Shown: positions 25,002 through 33,920, numbered from the stretch's first letter. The stretch is 64,000 nucleotides of DNA from Pseudomonas anguilliseptica (GCF_021375795.1 NZ_JAEIOI010000001.1:1116001-1180000); one strand, 5' to 3'. Translations and numbers: made by a program. Notes: a model not told the origin generated them from the letters alone.

Positions 25002-25742
25002 GTGAGTGTATGGGCTCTGCTTGATAAGTTCTGGCTGCTGCCGGGGGTGGCGGTCAATCTGACCTTGTTTATCAATATGCTCGGTGCCTTGCTGCTGGGG
25101 CTGCTGGTGGGCTACGAGCGCTCCTACCATGGCCGTGCGGCGGGCATGCGCACCTACGGCATGGTGTGCATGGCGTCCTGCGCGTTGACGGTGTTGTGCA
25201 TCTATCCACAGCACTGGCTGGGTGATCACTCGCTGGCCGGGGTCGATCCGACGCGGGTGATTCAGGGTGTGGTCACCGGTATCGGTTTTCTTGGCGCCGG
25301 GCTGATCATGAAGGACGGCATGAGCATCAGTGGGCTGACTACGGCGGCTTCGATCTGGGCCTCTTCGGCGATTGGCGTGCTGGTGGGCGTGGGCTTTTAT
25401 GGCGCGGCGCTGTTGCTCAGCCTGATTTCTGCCGGGTTGATGATGTGGGGCGCCAAGCTGGAGGCGCGGCTGCCGTCGCGGCCGGCGATTGCCATTGTGC
25501 TGCGTTTTGCGCCAGGGTTTGTGCGGCCGGAGGAGGCCACACTGCGGCGCATTGCCCGTGAGCGCGGCTATGTGATTGCCGGGGGCTCGTTCAGTGTGAG
25601 CTTCGAGCAGGGCCAGTTGGAATGGCGCTTTGTTGCGGTGGCGGTGGACGGGCAGAAGAGTGCGCGGATCAGCGACATGGCCGATGAGCTGGCGCAGCTG
25701 GACGGCGTGGCGAAGTTTCACCTGGCCCATGCGCGCAACTGA
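25002..25742 (+). CDS. MgtC/SapB family membrane protein
   Basis: A 246-residue protein. The N-terminal half is the hydrophobic MgtC domain with four to five helices and the hallmark LLVGYERSYHGRAAGMRTYGMV followed by GIGFLGAGLIMKDG and GLTTAASIWASSAIGVLVGVGFY. The C-terminal ~80 residues form a soluble ACT-like domain. MgtC proteins support survival at low Mg2+ and in macrophages and influence membrane energetics. GTG (25002) is used as start: it follows CGAGG and gives the normal N-terminus. No regulatory leader was seen. Confidence 0.83.
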   Translation: MSVWALLDKFWLLPGVAVNLTLFINMLGALLLGLLVGYERSYHGRAAGMRTYGMVCMASCALTVLCIYPQHWLGDHSLAGVDPTRVIQGVVTGIGFLGAGLIMKDGMSISGLTTAASIWASSAIGVLVGVGFYGAALLLSLISAGLMMWGAKLEARLPSRPAIAIVLRFAPGFVRPEEATLRRIARERGYVIAGGSFSVSFEQGQLEWRFVAVAVDGQKSARISDMADELAQLDGVAKFHLAHARN

Positions 25743-25767
25743 CGGCTGGGCAGCGGGTGCCCAGCCG
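25743..25767. terminator. Bidirectional hairpin between mgtC-like gene and ppiA
   Basis: CGGCTGGGCA (25743-25752) and TGCCCAGCCG (25758-25767) form a perfect 10-bp stem with a 5-nt loop between two convergent genes. Confidence 0.65.
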
Positions 25768-25778
25768 GTTGAACAAGG

Positions 25779-26333
25779 TTACAGGCGTTTGGCTTCGGTG
25801 ATCAGCACCGGCTCACGCGGGACGTTCTGGTGGCCGCCACGGTTACCGGTCGGCACCTGGGCGATCTTGTCGACTACGTCCATGCCTTTAACCACCTTGC
25901 CGAATACGGCGTAGCCGAAATCACGCGAGCCGTGGTCGAGGAAGGCGTTGTCCTTGTGGTTGATAAAGAACTGGCTGGTGGCCGAGTCACGCACCTGGGT
26001 ACGGGCCATGGCCAGTGTGCCGCGCACGTTGTGCAGGCCGTTGTCGGCTTCGTTCTTGATCGGCGCCTGGGTGTCTTTCTGCTGCATGTCAGCATCGAAG
26101 CCGCCGCCTTGCACCATAAAGCCCGGAATCACCCGGTGGAACTGGGTGCCGGCGTAGTAGCCGCTGTCGACGTAGGCGAGGAAGTTGGCGGTGCTGATCG
26201 GCGCTTTCTCGGCATTCAGCTCGATTTCGATGTCGCCAAGGCTGGTGGTCAGCAGCACTTTCGGGTTTTCGGCGGCCAGCAGGCTGCCGGCAAACAGGAT
26301 GGAGCAGGCGGCGAGGGTAAGGGTCTTGAACAT
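25779..26333 (-). CDS. ppiA: Periplasmic peptidyl-prolyl cis-trans isomerase A (cyclophilin)
   Basis: A 184-residue cyclophilin with a signal peptide ([21 protein letters not shown]). It catalyses proline isomerisation during protein folding in the periplasm. Signature segments are [21 protein letters not shown], with the active-site Arg and Phe, and [16 protein letters not shown]. Length and motifs match bacterial PpiA. It is last in a minus-strand group with a hydrolase (11-bp gap) and a LysR regulator, the same order I recall in P. aeruginosa. Confidence 0.9.
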   Translation of the reverse strand: MFKTLTLAACSILFAGSLLAAENPKVLLTTSLGDIEIELNAEKAPISTANFLAYVDSGYYAGTQFHRVIPGFMVQGGGFDADMQQKDTQAPIKNEADNGLHNVRGTLAMARTQVRDSATSQFFINHKDNAFLDHGSRDFGYAVFGKVVKGMDVVDKIAQVPTGNRGGHQNVPREPVLITEAKRL

Positions 26334-26344
26334 GCAGGGCGTCC

Positions 26345-27157
26345 TTATTGTTGGGTGGCAGTCGGTGCGGCCTGTTCGACTTCCGCAAGGAAGGCCAGCA
26401 GGCTGCGGTTGAAATGTTCGGGTTGGTCCATCGGTGTGGCGTGGCGCGAGTCTTCGATCACCAGCAGGCGGGCATTGGGCAGTTCATCGACATACGCCTG
26501 CTTTTGCGCCACCGGGGTGTAATCACGATCGGCTGTAACCACCAGGGTCGGACAGCTGATCCGGCTCAGGCGTTCCCGCACGCCCCAGCCGATAATCGCA
26601 TCCAGGCTGGCCAGGTAAGCACGCTTGTCGTTCTGCGGCCAGCGTTGCAGGATTTTCTGGCGCAGTTCTTCCTGCTCGGGTTTGGGGAACAGCAGTTTGC
26701 CCAGGGCTTTGGCAATGGTATCGAGGCTGAGCAGGCGCGACAGGCTCCAGCGTTTGCCGATCTCGATATAGTCGCGCAGGCTTTTCGCCTTCACTTCCGG
26801 GCCGCTGTTGACGATGCACAGGCTTTTCAACAACTCGGGGCGATCCACGCCCAGCTGAAAGCCGATCATGCCGCCCATGGAAATGCCCACCAGATGCACC
26901 GGCGGCAGTTGCAGGTGTTCGATCAGCGCTGCCACATCCTCGGCAAATCCTTGAATGCTGTAACGCTCGCGGGGCTTGTCCGAGCGGCCGTGGCCGCGCA
27001 TGTCGAGGGCGATCACCCGGTAGTGGCGGGCCAGTTCGGGAATCTGGTATTCCCAGTCGCGGGTGCTGGAGCCGAGGCCGTGAACCAGCAGCAGCGGCGC
27101 ACCGTGGCCGTACTCTTCGTAGTGCAGTTGGCAGTCGTCGTTATCGAAAAATGGCAT
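26345..27157 (-). CDS. Alpha/beta-fold hydrolase
   Basis: A 270-residue alpha/beta hydrolase. It shows the oxyanion strand [14 protein letters not shown], the nucleophile elbow GISMGG (Ser93), a probable acid in VTADRDYTP and the catalytic His in DSRHATP near residue 245. The substrate is unknown; esterase or ring-cleavage-product hydrolase-like activities are common in this clade. A GAGGAAT site sets the start. It lies 13 bp after the LysR gene and 11 bp before ppiA, so the three are likely co-transcribed. Confidence 0.82.
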   Translation of the reverse strand: MPFFDNDDCQLHYEEYGHGAPLLLVHGLGSSTRDWEYQIPELARHYRVIALDMRGHGRSDKPRERYSIQGFAEDVAALIEHLQLPPVHLVGISMGGMIGFQLGVDRPELLKSLCIVNSGPEVKAKSLRDYIEIGKRWSLSRLLSLDTIAKALGKLLFPKPEQEELRQKILQRWPQNDKRAYLASLDAIIGWGVRERLSRISCPTLVVTADRDYTPVAQKQAYVDELPNARLLVIEDSRHATPMDQPEHFNRSLLAFLAEVEQAAPTATQQ

Positions 27158-27170
27158 GCACAAATTCCTC

Positions 27171-28097
27171 TCAAGCAGAGGGCAGGGGCGCAGCAAAGGC
27201 TGCATTCAACGGGGCGGCATCGAAGCGCTGGATCAGCTCGACGAGAATCTGCGTGGCCGGGCCCAGGGGTTTGTCCTTGTTCGAGTAGAGAAAGAACAGC
27301 GGATTGCGGCTACCGCCTTGTTCCAGCGGCAGCGGTTTGAGCAGGCCGTCCTTGAGTTCGCGCTCGATCAGGTGGCGCGGCAACCAGGCAAAGCCCAGGC
27401 CATTGCTGACAAAGTTGGCGGCGGTGGCCAGGCTGCCGACTGTCCAGCGCTGTTCGGCGCCGAGCCAGCCGACATCGCGCGGTTGCTGGCGACCGGAGTC
27501 GCGAATCACCACCTGCATCTGGCTTTCCAGGTCCTGGAACGTCACCACGCGCTGCAAACGGTGCAGGGCGTGTTCCTGATGGGCCACGGCGACAAACTCG
27601 ACAGTGCTCATTTCCGCACCGAGAAAACCGGGAATGTTCAGCGCGCTGATGGCCAGATCGGCCATGCCATCTTTAAGCACCTCTTCCACGCCGGACAATA
27701 CTTCCTCGCGCAGGCGCACCCGACAGCCACGGCTTTGCGGCATAAAGGCGGTCAGCGCACGTACCAGGCGTGCGTTAGGGTAGGCGGCATCGACCACCAG
27801 GCGCACTTCGGCTTCCCAGCCTTGTTCCATGTGGTGCGCCAGGTCTTCCAACTGGCTGGCCTGCTTGACCAACTGACGTGAGCGGCGCAGCAGCACATCA
27901 CCGGCTTCGGTGAGCACCGCCTTGCGCCCGTCGATGCGCAGCAGCGGCACGCCCAGTTGTTCCTGCATGCGCGCCACGGTATAGCTGACCGAGGATTGCG
28001 AGCGGTGCAGCACCTCGGCGGCTTGAGCAAAACCGCCGTGGTCGACCACCGCTTGCAGGGTGCGCCATTGGTCGAGGGTTACGCGGGGGGCTTTCAT
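27171..28097 (-). CDS. LysR-family transcriptional regulator
   Basis: A 308-residue LysR regulator: N-terminal winged helix-turn-helix (TLDQWRTLQAVVDHGGFAQAAEVLHRSQSSVSYTVARMQEQLGVPLL, residues 7-53) and a C-terminal periplasmic-binding-like effector domain. The effector is unknown. It leads the minus-strand hydrolase-ppiA group and is divergent from a small secreted protein gene 88 bp away, so it may regulate either. Gene order matches my memory of P. aeruginosa next to the azoreductase gene. Confidence 0.87.
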   Translation of the reverse strand: MKAPRVTLDQWRTLQAVVDHGGFAQAAEVLHRSQSSVSYTVARMQEQLGVPLLRIDGRKAVLTEAGDVLLRRSRQLVKQASQLEDLAHHMEQGWEAEVRLVVDAAYPNARLVRALTAFMPQSRGCRVRLREEVLSGVEEVLKDGMADLAISALNIPGFLGAEMSTVEFVAVAHQEHALHRLQRVVTFQDLESQMQVVIRDSGRQQPRDVGWLGAEQRWTVGSLATAANFVSNGLGFAWLPRHLIERELKDGLLKPLPLEQGGSRNPLFFLYSNKDKPLGPATQILVELIQRFDAAPLNAAFAAPLPSA

Positions 28098-28185
28098 ATT
28101 CGGTTCCTGTGCTTGCTCAAGTTCCAGGGTGCAAATGCTGACTCAATCAACCTAAACTGGCCGTCTTTTGCCGGAGACTGCCCTG

Positions 28186-28500
28186 ATGAAAAAGCTCTGT
28201 TGCGCCCTGCTGGCCTGCCTGCCGTTGACTGTAATGGCCTACCCGATCGAGGTAGAGAAACAGCTTAACGGTGCCGAAGTGGCGGCCACCACCCAGGAAA
28301 TCGATCACAACATGGGCGGCTTGCAGCTGTACAACTACGGCCGTGCGGACGCCAAGTGCACGGCGGTATTTCGCAACGGCCCGGAAGCCCCGCGTACTCG
28401 CAAGGTCAGCCTGCCTGCTGGTGAAAGCAGCAGCCTGGCGGTGAAGTTCAGCCGCAGCATTATCAAGCTGCGGATCAAACTGACCTGCGAACTGTCTTAA
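28186..28500 (+). CDS. Small secreted protein of unknown function
   Basis: A 104-residue protein with a signal peptide (MKKLCCALLACLPLTVMA). The mature part is a compact beta-rich sequence with two Cys (DAKCTAVF and LTCELS) that could form a disulfide. It resembles the 3-phosphoglycerate-kinase-like short proteins sometimes annotated in Pseudomonas, but no function is known to me. GGAG precedes the ATG. It stands between a divergent LysR gene and azoR, with a dispersed hairpin element directly after its stop. Confidence 0.7.
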   Translation: MKKLCCALLACLPLTVMAYPIEVEKQLNGAEVAATTQEIDHNMGGLQLYNYGRADAKCTAVFRNGPEAPRTRKVSLPAGESSSLAVKFSRSIIKLRIKLTCELS

Positions 28501-28507
28501 ACTGCCC

Positions 28508-28622
28508 AGCCTGCTGCGCGTCGGCCCTGCTGCGTTAGAAACAGGCTCGGAATGCTCATGTACAACAGTACACTCCGCTTCCTCACCTGTTTCTGCCTTG
28601 CATGGCTCTAGCTCGCGAGGCT
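28508..28622. repeat. Long imperfect inverted repeat, dispersed family, copy 2
   Basis: Perfect stem AGAAACAGG (28537-28545) with CCTGTTTCT (28586-28594) encloses CTCGGAATGCTCATGTACAA, identical to the core of copy 1. The outer parts (AGCCTGCTGCGCG against CTCGCGAGGCT) pair imperfectly. The stem sequence differs from copy 1 while pairing is kept. Confidence 0.8.
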
Positions 28623-28787
28623 TTTAACAGGTTCTAGCCAAACGATTGTCCAGAGACTAAGCCTGGATTATGAATAAATCAATTTATTCGATTGTTTAGT
28701 GCGGGTATTTGCGCTTTTTAATCGATCAGTGCGCTCATATTCTTTGCCCATCGACGCTTACTTCCCCCCTTCGATGGAGCAAATAAC

Positions 28788-29387
28788 ATGGCTAATGTTC
28801 TGGTAATTGAAAGCAGCGCCCGTCAACAAGGTTCGGTTTCCCGTCAACTGACCGAGCAATTTATCGCCAACTGGCAAGCGGCGCACCCCGCTGATCAGAT
28901 CAAGGTGCGTGACCTGGCGGTTGACCAGGTGCCGCATCTGGATGCCAACCTGCTGGGTGGCTGGATGACCCCCGCTGCGCAGCAGAGCGAAGCGGAGCAA
29001 GCGGCGCTGGCGCGCTCCAATCTGTTGACCGATGAGCTGCTGAACGCCGATGTGCTGGTGCTGGCAGCGCCCATGTACAACTTTGCCATTCCCAGCACCC
29101 TGAAGGCTTGGCTCGACCACGTGCTGCGTGCCGGGGTCACGTTCAAATACACCGAAACCGGCCCGCAAGGTCTGCTCAGCGGCAAGCGTGCTTTTGTGCT
29201 GACCGCGCGCGGCGGTATCTATGCCGGCGGCAGTCAGGATCACCAGGAGCCTTACCTGCGTCAGGCGCTGGCGTTTGTCGGTATCCACGACGTCAGCTTT
29301 ATCCACGCCGAAGGCCTCAACCTGGGCGGCGAGTTTATGGAAAAGGGCCTGAACCAGGCCAAGGCGCAACTGGCCCAGGCCATCTGA
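28788..29387 (+). CDS. azoR: FMN-dependent NADH:quinone oxidoreductase / azoreductase
   Basis: A 199-residue flavodoxin-fold enzyme that uses FMN and NAD(P)H to reduce quinones and azo compounds. The FMN phosphate site is SSARQQGSVSRQL near the N-terminus. The AzoR signature PMYNFAIPSTLKAWLDHVLRAGVTFKY lies near residues 95-121 and the TARGG loop near 142. Pseudomonas has several azoR paralogues; synteny with LysR and ppiA fits the third one in P. aeruginosa. GGAG lies 8 nt before the ATG, and a terminator follows. Confidence 0.88.
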   Translation: MANVLVIESSARQQGSVSRQLTEQFIANWQAAHPADQIKVRDLAVDQVPHLDANLLGGWMTPAAQQSEAEQAALARSNLLTDELLNADVLVLAAPMYNFAIPSTLKAWLDHVLRAGVTFKYTETGPQGLLSGKRAFVLTARGGIYAGGSQDHQEPYLRQALAFVGIHDVSFIHAEGLNLGGEFMEKGLNQAKAQLAQAI

Positions 29388-29437
29388 TTTACCGCTGCAT
29401 CCTGCTCTCCTGGCGTCCGCTCCTCCTGGACGTCTCT

Positions 29438-29469
29438 GCCCGCGCTGCTCTTACAGTGCGGGCTTTTTT
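29438..29469 (+). terminator. Rho-independent terminator after azoR
   Basis: GCCCGC (29438-29443) pairs with GCGGGC (29458-29463) and is followed by T6. Confidence 0.8.
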
Positions 29470-29591
29470 ATGGGTGGCGCTTGGCTTTTTCGGCTGTATG
29501 GGTGTTTCAGTATCTAGCTGTGTCGCTTTGTGGCTGTGGTCTTAACTACAAGCCAGGCAAGATGCTGATGTTTGATTGAGCAGGGTGGTGT

Positions 29592-30488
29592 ATGCAGCTG
29601 TCTGGGCGCGGTGTGGCGCTGTCGATTATCGCTTCGGGGTTGTTTGCCCTGGTGCCGGGCTATGTCGGGCTGTTGGCCCCCCTTGATGGCTTGCAGGTGT
29701 TTGCCCAGCGGGTGTTGTGGTCGATGCCGGCGGTGTTGCTGCTGATCACCTTGTCGCGGCAATGGCCCGTGCTACTCGCCGCCTGCGGCCGTGTGCGCCG
29801 TGAGCCGTTGCTGCTGGCCAGCTTGCCGCTGGCGGCGCTGCTGATGGGCATCCAGTGGGCGTTGTTTGTCTGGGCGCCGCTGGCGGGGCGCATGCTGGAA
29901 GTGTCGCTGGGCTATTTCCTCCTGCCGTTGGCGATGGTGCTGGCCGGGCGGGTGTTCTATGGCGAACGGCTGCGGCCGCTGCAGCGTCTGGCGGTGTTTT
30001 GCGCGTTGCTCGGTGTGGCCCATGAGCTGTGGCTGACCCAGGCTTTCTCCTGGGTGGTGATGGTCACGGTGCTGGGTTACCCGCCGTATTTCATGCTGCG
30101 CCGCTGGATGCGCCTGGATGCCTTGTCCGGTTTTGCCTTCGAGATGCTGTTTATGGCGCCGGTGGCGATCTGGCTGGTGCTGCAATGGAGCCCACCGCAG
30201 CTGTTCACCCAGGCGCCGCAGTTGTGGTGGCTGCTGCCGGGGCTGGCTATTCTCAGCTCGCTGGCCTTTGCCGCGATGATGGCTGCCAGCCGGCTGCTGC
30301 CAATGGGCCTGTTCGGCATTCTCAGTTATGTCGAGCCGGTGCTGCTGTTTCTGGTGGCGCTGCTATTTCTCGGCGAGCAGTTCAATAGCGCGCAATGGCT
30401 GACGTTCCTGCCGATCTGGCTGGCTGTGCTGCTGGTCGGCTGGGACAGTGCGCGCCTGCTGTTCAAGCAGGCACGACAAGGCTTATAG
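29592..30488 (+). CDS. RarD-like EamA-family transporter
   Basis: A 298-residue inner-membrane protein with about ten helices. It is of the DMT/EamA superfamily, RarD branch (family once named for chloramphenicol sensitivity). N-terminal features are SIIASGLFALVPGYVGLLAPLDGLQVFAQRVLWSM; the C-terminal half has MAASRLLPMGLFGILSYVEPVLLFLVALLFLGE. The substrate is unknown. Its last 6 bp overlap the last 6 bp of the convergent reductase gene. Confidence 0.82.
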   Translation: MQLSGRGVALSIIASGLFALVPGYVGLLAPLDGLQVFAQRVLWSMPAVLLLITLSRQWPVLLAACGRVRREPLLLASLPLAALLMGIQWALFVWAPLAGRMLEVSLGYFLLPLAMVLAGRVFYGERLRPLQRLAVFCALLGVAHELWLTQAFSWVVMVTVLGYPPYFMLRRWMRLDALSGFAFEMLFMAPVAIWLVLQWSPPQLFTQAPQLWWLLPGLAILSSLAFAAMMAASRLLPMGLFGILSYVEPVLLFLVALLFLGEQFNSAQWLTFLPIWLAVLLVGWDSARLLFKQARQGL

Positions 30489-31037
30489 GCCATTGTCCAC
30501 AGGGCTTTCCGGCAGTACTTGATAATGCAGCTGTACCACGCCGCTGCTGAAACTGCGTTGTTCATGCAGTTTCAGGCTGCGTTCCAGCCCGCTGGAGAAC
30601 ATCGGAATACCGGCACCCAGCAGATAAGGCACCACGCTCACCACCAGTTCGTCGAGCAAACCGGCAGCAAAACAGTTACCGGCCAGTGAGCCACCGCCTA
30701 CCAGCCAGATACGTTGATGGCCCTGTTCGGCCAGCTCCGTTAGCGCTTCGACAGGTGTGCAGTGATGCATGCTCACGCCCTCGGGCAATTGTTCATGCGG
30801 GCGACGGGTCAGTACCCGGCAGGGTTTGCCGGAGTAGGGCCAGTCGCCCTCGAAATCCATCAGGGTATCGAAGGTCATGCGGCCCATCAGCAGCGCATCA
30901 ATGCCGTCATAGAAGGCGTGGTAACCATGGTCGATGCCAGAGGCCTGGGTGGCTTCCAGCCAATCGACCCGGCCATCCGGGCGAGCGATATAACCGTCCA
31001 GACTGGCGGCCACGTAGTAGATCAAGGTGGGTTTCAT
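30483..31037 (-). CDS. Dihydrofolate reductase / RibD C-terminal family protein
   Basis: A 184-residue NADPH-dependent reductase-fold protein of the RibD_C/DHFR superfamily. Family marks are IYYVAASLDGYIARPDG at the start, ALLMGRMTFDTL, and IWLVGGGSLAGNCFAAGLLDELVVSVVP in the middle. It lacks a deaminase domain, so it is not a complete RibD. The substrate is unknown. It overlaps the end of the RarD-like gene by 6 bp tail to tail. Confidence 0.82.
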   Translation of the reverse strand: MKPTLIYYVAASLDGYIARPDGRVDWLEATQASGIDHGYHAFYDGIDALLMGRMTFDTLMDFEGDWPYSGKPCRVLTRRPHEQLPEGVSMHHCTPVEALTELAEQGHQRIWLVGGGSLAGNCFAAGLLDELVVSVVPYLLGAGIPMFSSGLERSLKLHEQRSFSSGVVQLHYQVLPESPVDNGL

Positions 31038-31123
31038 GCTAAGCCCCCAAACACCGGCGAAGGGCTCGGCTGAAGCCCCTGATCAGTGGAGTGGCAATAG
31101 GGGGCAAAGTTTCCTTGCGATCT

Positions 31124-31528
31124 TCAATCCAGCACGTTCTGCAGGATTTCGTAGATCAGCCCCGTCGCCAGAGCTACCAGCACCACGTCGGTGCCAGCCT
31201 GCCGCCACTCATAGCCCTCGTAGTACGGCAGTTGGCCGAGCAGGCGATTGTCGAAACGCTTGGCGATGCCCGGCGGCAGGGGCTTGCCGCGCGCCAGATT
31301 CTTGCGAATACCCGGTGGCAGAGACTGGGCTGGGCCGATCAGGTCGCGGTTATCACCAAGGATGATGCGTACCTGGCCAATGTCGATGCTCGGGCCTCGC
31401 AAGTCGACGCGCACCTCGCTGTCATCGCCATGTTTATGGGCTTTGTCATGTTTGGGTGCGGCTTCTACGTTGGCGAGCGCTAGCGCCAGGCCAAGGCCGG
31501 TTAATAACAGGGGCAGCGAACGGGACAT
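31124..31528 (-). CDS. CigR/RcnB-like periplasmic protein
   Basis: A 134-residue exported protein: signal peptide MSRSLPLLLTGLGLALALANVEA, a His/Lys-rich linker (PKHDKAHKHGDD) and a domain with the repeated LPPGIRKNLARGKPLPPGIAKR followed by LPYYEGYEWRQAG and a hydrophobic C-terminal tail. The LPPGI..RGxPLPPGI pattern is typical of the RcnB/CigR-like family (the latter named for an antivirulence regulator). Metal binding through the His-rich linker is possible. GGAG sets the start. Confidence 0.75.
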   Translation of the reverse strand: MSRSLPLLLTGLGLALALANVEAAPKHDKAHKHGDDSEVRVDLRGPSIDIGQVRIILGDNRDLIGPAQSLPPGIRKNLARGKPLPPGIAKRFDNRLLGQLPYYEGYEWRQAGTDVVLVALATGLIYEILQNVLD

Positions 31529-31584
31529 GGCGGAACTCCGTAGCGGGGTATGAACCTTGGAGATCGGCCTGACGTTAAGGTTCC

Positions 31585-32238
31585 TCAGGCCGACTTCGCC
31601 GTGGTGGCGGTCATGACGCGGAGTATGGCATTGAGCAGCATGCCGTAGAGCGGCACGAACAGCAGCAGGCTGACCGCCAGCTTGACCCCGTAATCCACCG
31701 TAGCAATTTCCACCCAGTGCTCGGCCATAAATGGGTTGCTGCTGTTCCAGAACGCCACCGAGAAGAATGTGTAGGTATCCAGCAGGTTGCCGAAGATGGT
31801 CGACACGGTTGGCGCTACCCACCACAGCGACAGCTGGCGCAGGCGGTCGAATACCTGAATGTCGAGGATCTGTCCCAGCACGTAGGCGAGGAAGCTGGCG
31901 ATGGAGATGCGCAGAACGAACTCGTTGAATTCCAGCAGTGCACCGAAGCCGCGAAAGCTGGCTTCCTGAAACAGCACCGAAACGATGTAGGAAATCAGCA
32001 GCGCCGGCAGCATCACCTGGGCGATCACTCGGCGTGCCGCCTGTTTGCCGAGCAGGCGCACGGTCAGGTCGGTGGCCAGGAAGATAAACGGGAAGCTGAA
32101 CGCGCCCCAGGTGGTATGCCAGCCGAACAGGGTGATCGGCAGCTGCACCAGGTAGTTGCTGGCGATGATGATCAGGATATGGAACAGCACCAGAACCATA
32201 AGCGCATTGCGCAGGCGCTGAGGGGCGGAAATAAGCAT
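31585..32238 (-). CDS. yhhQ: Queuosine precursor transporter (YhhQ/QPTR family)
   Basis: A 217-residue membrane protein with six helices of the YhhQ/DUF165 family, which imports the queuosine precursors preQ0/preQ1 for tRNA modification. Marks are the WGAFSFPFIFLATDLTVRLLGK segment and SIASFLAYVLGQILDIQVFDRL. The call is strongly supported by a preQ1-I riboswitch in its 5' leader whose tail overlaps the Shine-Dalgarno region (AAGG). It is therefore likely repressed when preQ1 is plentiful. The start ATG follows the riboswitch by 7 nt. Confidence 0.9.
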   Translation of the reverse strand: MLISAPQRLRNALMVLVLFHILIIIASNYLVQLPITLFGWHTTWGAFSFPFIFLATDLTVRLLGKQAARRVIAQVMLPALLISYIVSVLFQEASFRGFGALLEFNEFVLRISIASFLAYVLGQILDIQVFDRLRQLSLWWVAPTVSTIFGNLLDTYTFFSVAFWNSSNPFMAEHWVEIATVDYGVKLAVSLLLFVPLYGMLLNAILRVMTATTAKSA

Positions 32239-32245
32239 CACGTAA

Positions 32246-32277
32246 CCTTTTTGCGAAATGGGGTTAGGGAACCCATG
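32246..32277 (-). promoter_or_regulatory. preQ1-I riboswitch controlling yhhQ
   Basis: Read on the minus strand, the leader forms stem P1 ATGGG/CCCAT (32272-32276 with 32258-32262) closing the loop TTCCCTAAC, followed by the A-rich tail TTCGCAAAAAGG. The loop CCT can pair with the tail AGG to form the H-type pseudoknot. It aligns almost base for base with the class-I preQ1 aptamer of Thermoanaerobacter (UGGGU..AACCCCA..CAAAA..AGG). The GG of P2 is part of the ribosome-binding site, which indicates translational control. Confidence 0.85.
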
Positions 32278-32492
32278 CCATCCGGGATTGAATGGCGGCG
32301 CGCATTCTACCGGCGCGACGTGGCGTGTGCGTAGTGGTCTGACCGGAGGCGCTGAATTGTGCTGTTTTCCCATGCTGTTGCATGGGTGGCGAACCAGGCT
32401 GCAGACGCCGTTGGCCAGGCCGTTCGGGCTTTTAGCCGGCAGAACCGGTAATCTATGCCGCTGTATTGCTGATTTTTTGTCGAGGTATACCC

Positions 32493-33842
32493 GTGTTTTC
32501 CCAATTCGCCCTGCATGAACGCCTGCTCAAAGCCGTGGCCGAGCTTAACTTTGTCGAGCCTACCCCGGTGCAGTTGGCGGCCATTCCGCTGGCGCTGCAA
32601 GGAAAAGACCTGCGGGTAACTGCGCAAACCGGCAGCGGCAAGACGGCGGCCTTTGTGCTGCCGATGCTCAATCGTCTGCTCGGCGATGGCGCTTCGCAGC
32701 CGCGCATGAGCGTGCGCGCGATGATCCTGCTGCCGACCCGTGAGTTGGCCCAACAGACGCTCAAGGAAGTCGAACGTTTTGCCCAGTTCACCTTCCTCAA
32801 GGCTGGCCTGATCACCGGTGGTGAAGACTTCAAGGTGCAGGCCGCCATGCTGCGCAAGGTGGATATTCTGATCGGCACGCCGGGCCGGCTGATTGAGCAC
32901 GCCAACGCTGGCAATCTGCTGCTTGATGAAGTCGAAGTGCTGGTGCTCGATGAAGCCGATCGCATGCTCGACATGGGCTTTGCTGAGGACGTGCAACGTC
33001 TGGGTGAGTTGTGCAATGCCGAGCGCCAGACCTTGCTGTTCTCCGCCACTACTGGCGGTGCGGCGCTGCGTGAAGTGGTCGGCAAGGTGCTGAAAGACCC
33101 TGAACACCTGCAGCTCAACCGCGTCAGTCAGCTCAATGAGGGCACCCGCCAGCAGATCATTACCGCCGACCATAACCACCACAAAGAGCGTCTGGTTGAC
33201 TGGCTGCTGGCTAACGAGACCTATGAAAAGGCGATCATCTTCACCAACACTCGGGTGCAGGCCGATCGTCTGTACGGCAAATTGGTGGCCAAGGAGTTCA
33301 AGGTCTTCGTTCTGCACGGCGAGAAAGACCAGAAGGACCGTAAACTGGCTATCGACCGTCTCAAGCAGGGTGCGGTAAAAATTCTGGTGGCCACCGATGT
33401 GGCGGCCCGTGGTCTGGACGTTGATGGCCTGGATCTGGTGATCAACTTCGATATGCCGCGCTCCGGTGACGAATACGTACACCGAATCGGCCGTACTGGC
33501 CGTGCCGGTGCGGAAGGTCTGGCTATTTCGCTGATCTGCCACAACGACTGGGCGCTGATGTCGAGCATCGAGCGCTACCTCAAGCAGCGTTTCGAGCGCC
33601 GCAATATCAAGGAGCTCAAGGGTATCTACCAGGGCCCGAAAAACCTCAAGGCGTCCGGTAAGGCAGTTGGCCCGAAAAAGAAAAAGGTCGACCCGAAAAC
33701 CGGCAAGAAGCTGGCGAAAAAACCAGCCGCCAAAGCGCCGAGCAAGCGCAACACCATCAACAAACCCAAGGCAGAGACGCCGGTGCTGGTCAGCCAGGAC
33801 GGCCTGGCACCGCTGAAGCGCCGCAAGCCTGCGGCGGAGTAA
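32493..33842 (+). CDS. DEAD-box ATP-dependent RNA helicase (RhlE/SrmB-like)
   Basis: A 449-residue RNA helicase. Motifs in order: Q motif FVEPTPVQ, motif I AQTGSGKT, Ia PTRELAQQ, GG, Ib TPGRL, II DEAD, III SAT, IV IFTNTR, V ATDVAARGLDV and VI HRIGRTGRAG. A basic C-terminal tail (about 70 residues, rich in Lys and Pro) probably binds RNA. The GTG start follows GAGG. Pseudomonas has several such helicases (RhlE1, RhlE2, SrmB, DbpA), and I cannot name this one safely. Confidence 0.9.
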   Translation: MFSQFALHERLLKAVAELNFVEPTPVQLAAIPLALQGKDLRVTAQTGSGKTAAFVLPMLNRLLGDGASQPRMSVRAMILLPTRELAQQTLKEVERFAQFTFLKAGLITGGEDFKVQAAMLRKVDILIGTPGRLIEHANAGNLLLDEVEVLVLDEADRMLDMGFAEDVQRLGELCNAERQTLLFSATTGGAALREVVGKVLKDPEHLQLNRVSQLNEGTRQQIITADHNHHKERLVDWLLANETYEKAIIFTNTRVQADRLYGKLVAKEFKVFVLHGEKDQKDRKLAIDRLKQGAVKILVATDVAARGLDVDGLDLVINFDMPRSGDEYVHRIGRTGRAGAEGLAISLICHNDWALMSSIERYLKQRFERRNIKELKGIYQGPKNLKASGKAVGPKKKKVDPKTGKKLAKKPAAKAPSKRNTINKPKAETPVLVSQDGLAPLKRRKPAAE

Positions 33843-33873
33843 CCTGAGCGCCGCATGTGCTGCGCGGGATCAA

Positions 33874-33908
33874 CAACGGCGGATAGGCCAGGTGCTTATC
33901 CGCCGTTG
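33874..33908. terminator. Bidirectional hairpin between helicase and oxidoreductase genes
   Basis: Perfect 12-bp stem CAACGGCGGATA (33874-33885) with TATCCGCCGTTG (33897-33908) and an 11-nt loop between two convergent genes. Confidence 0.75.
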
Positions 33909-33920
33909 TCGTTTCTGGGC

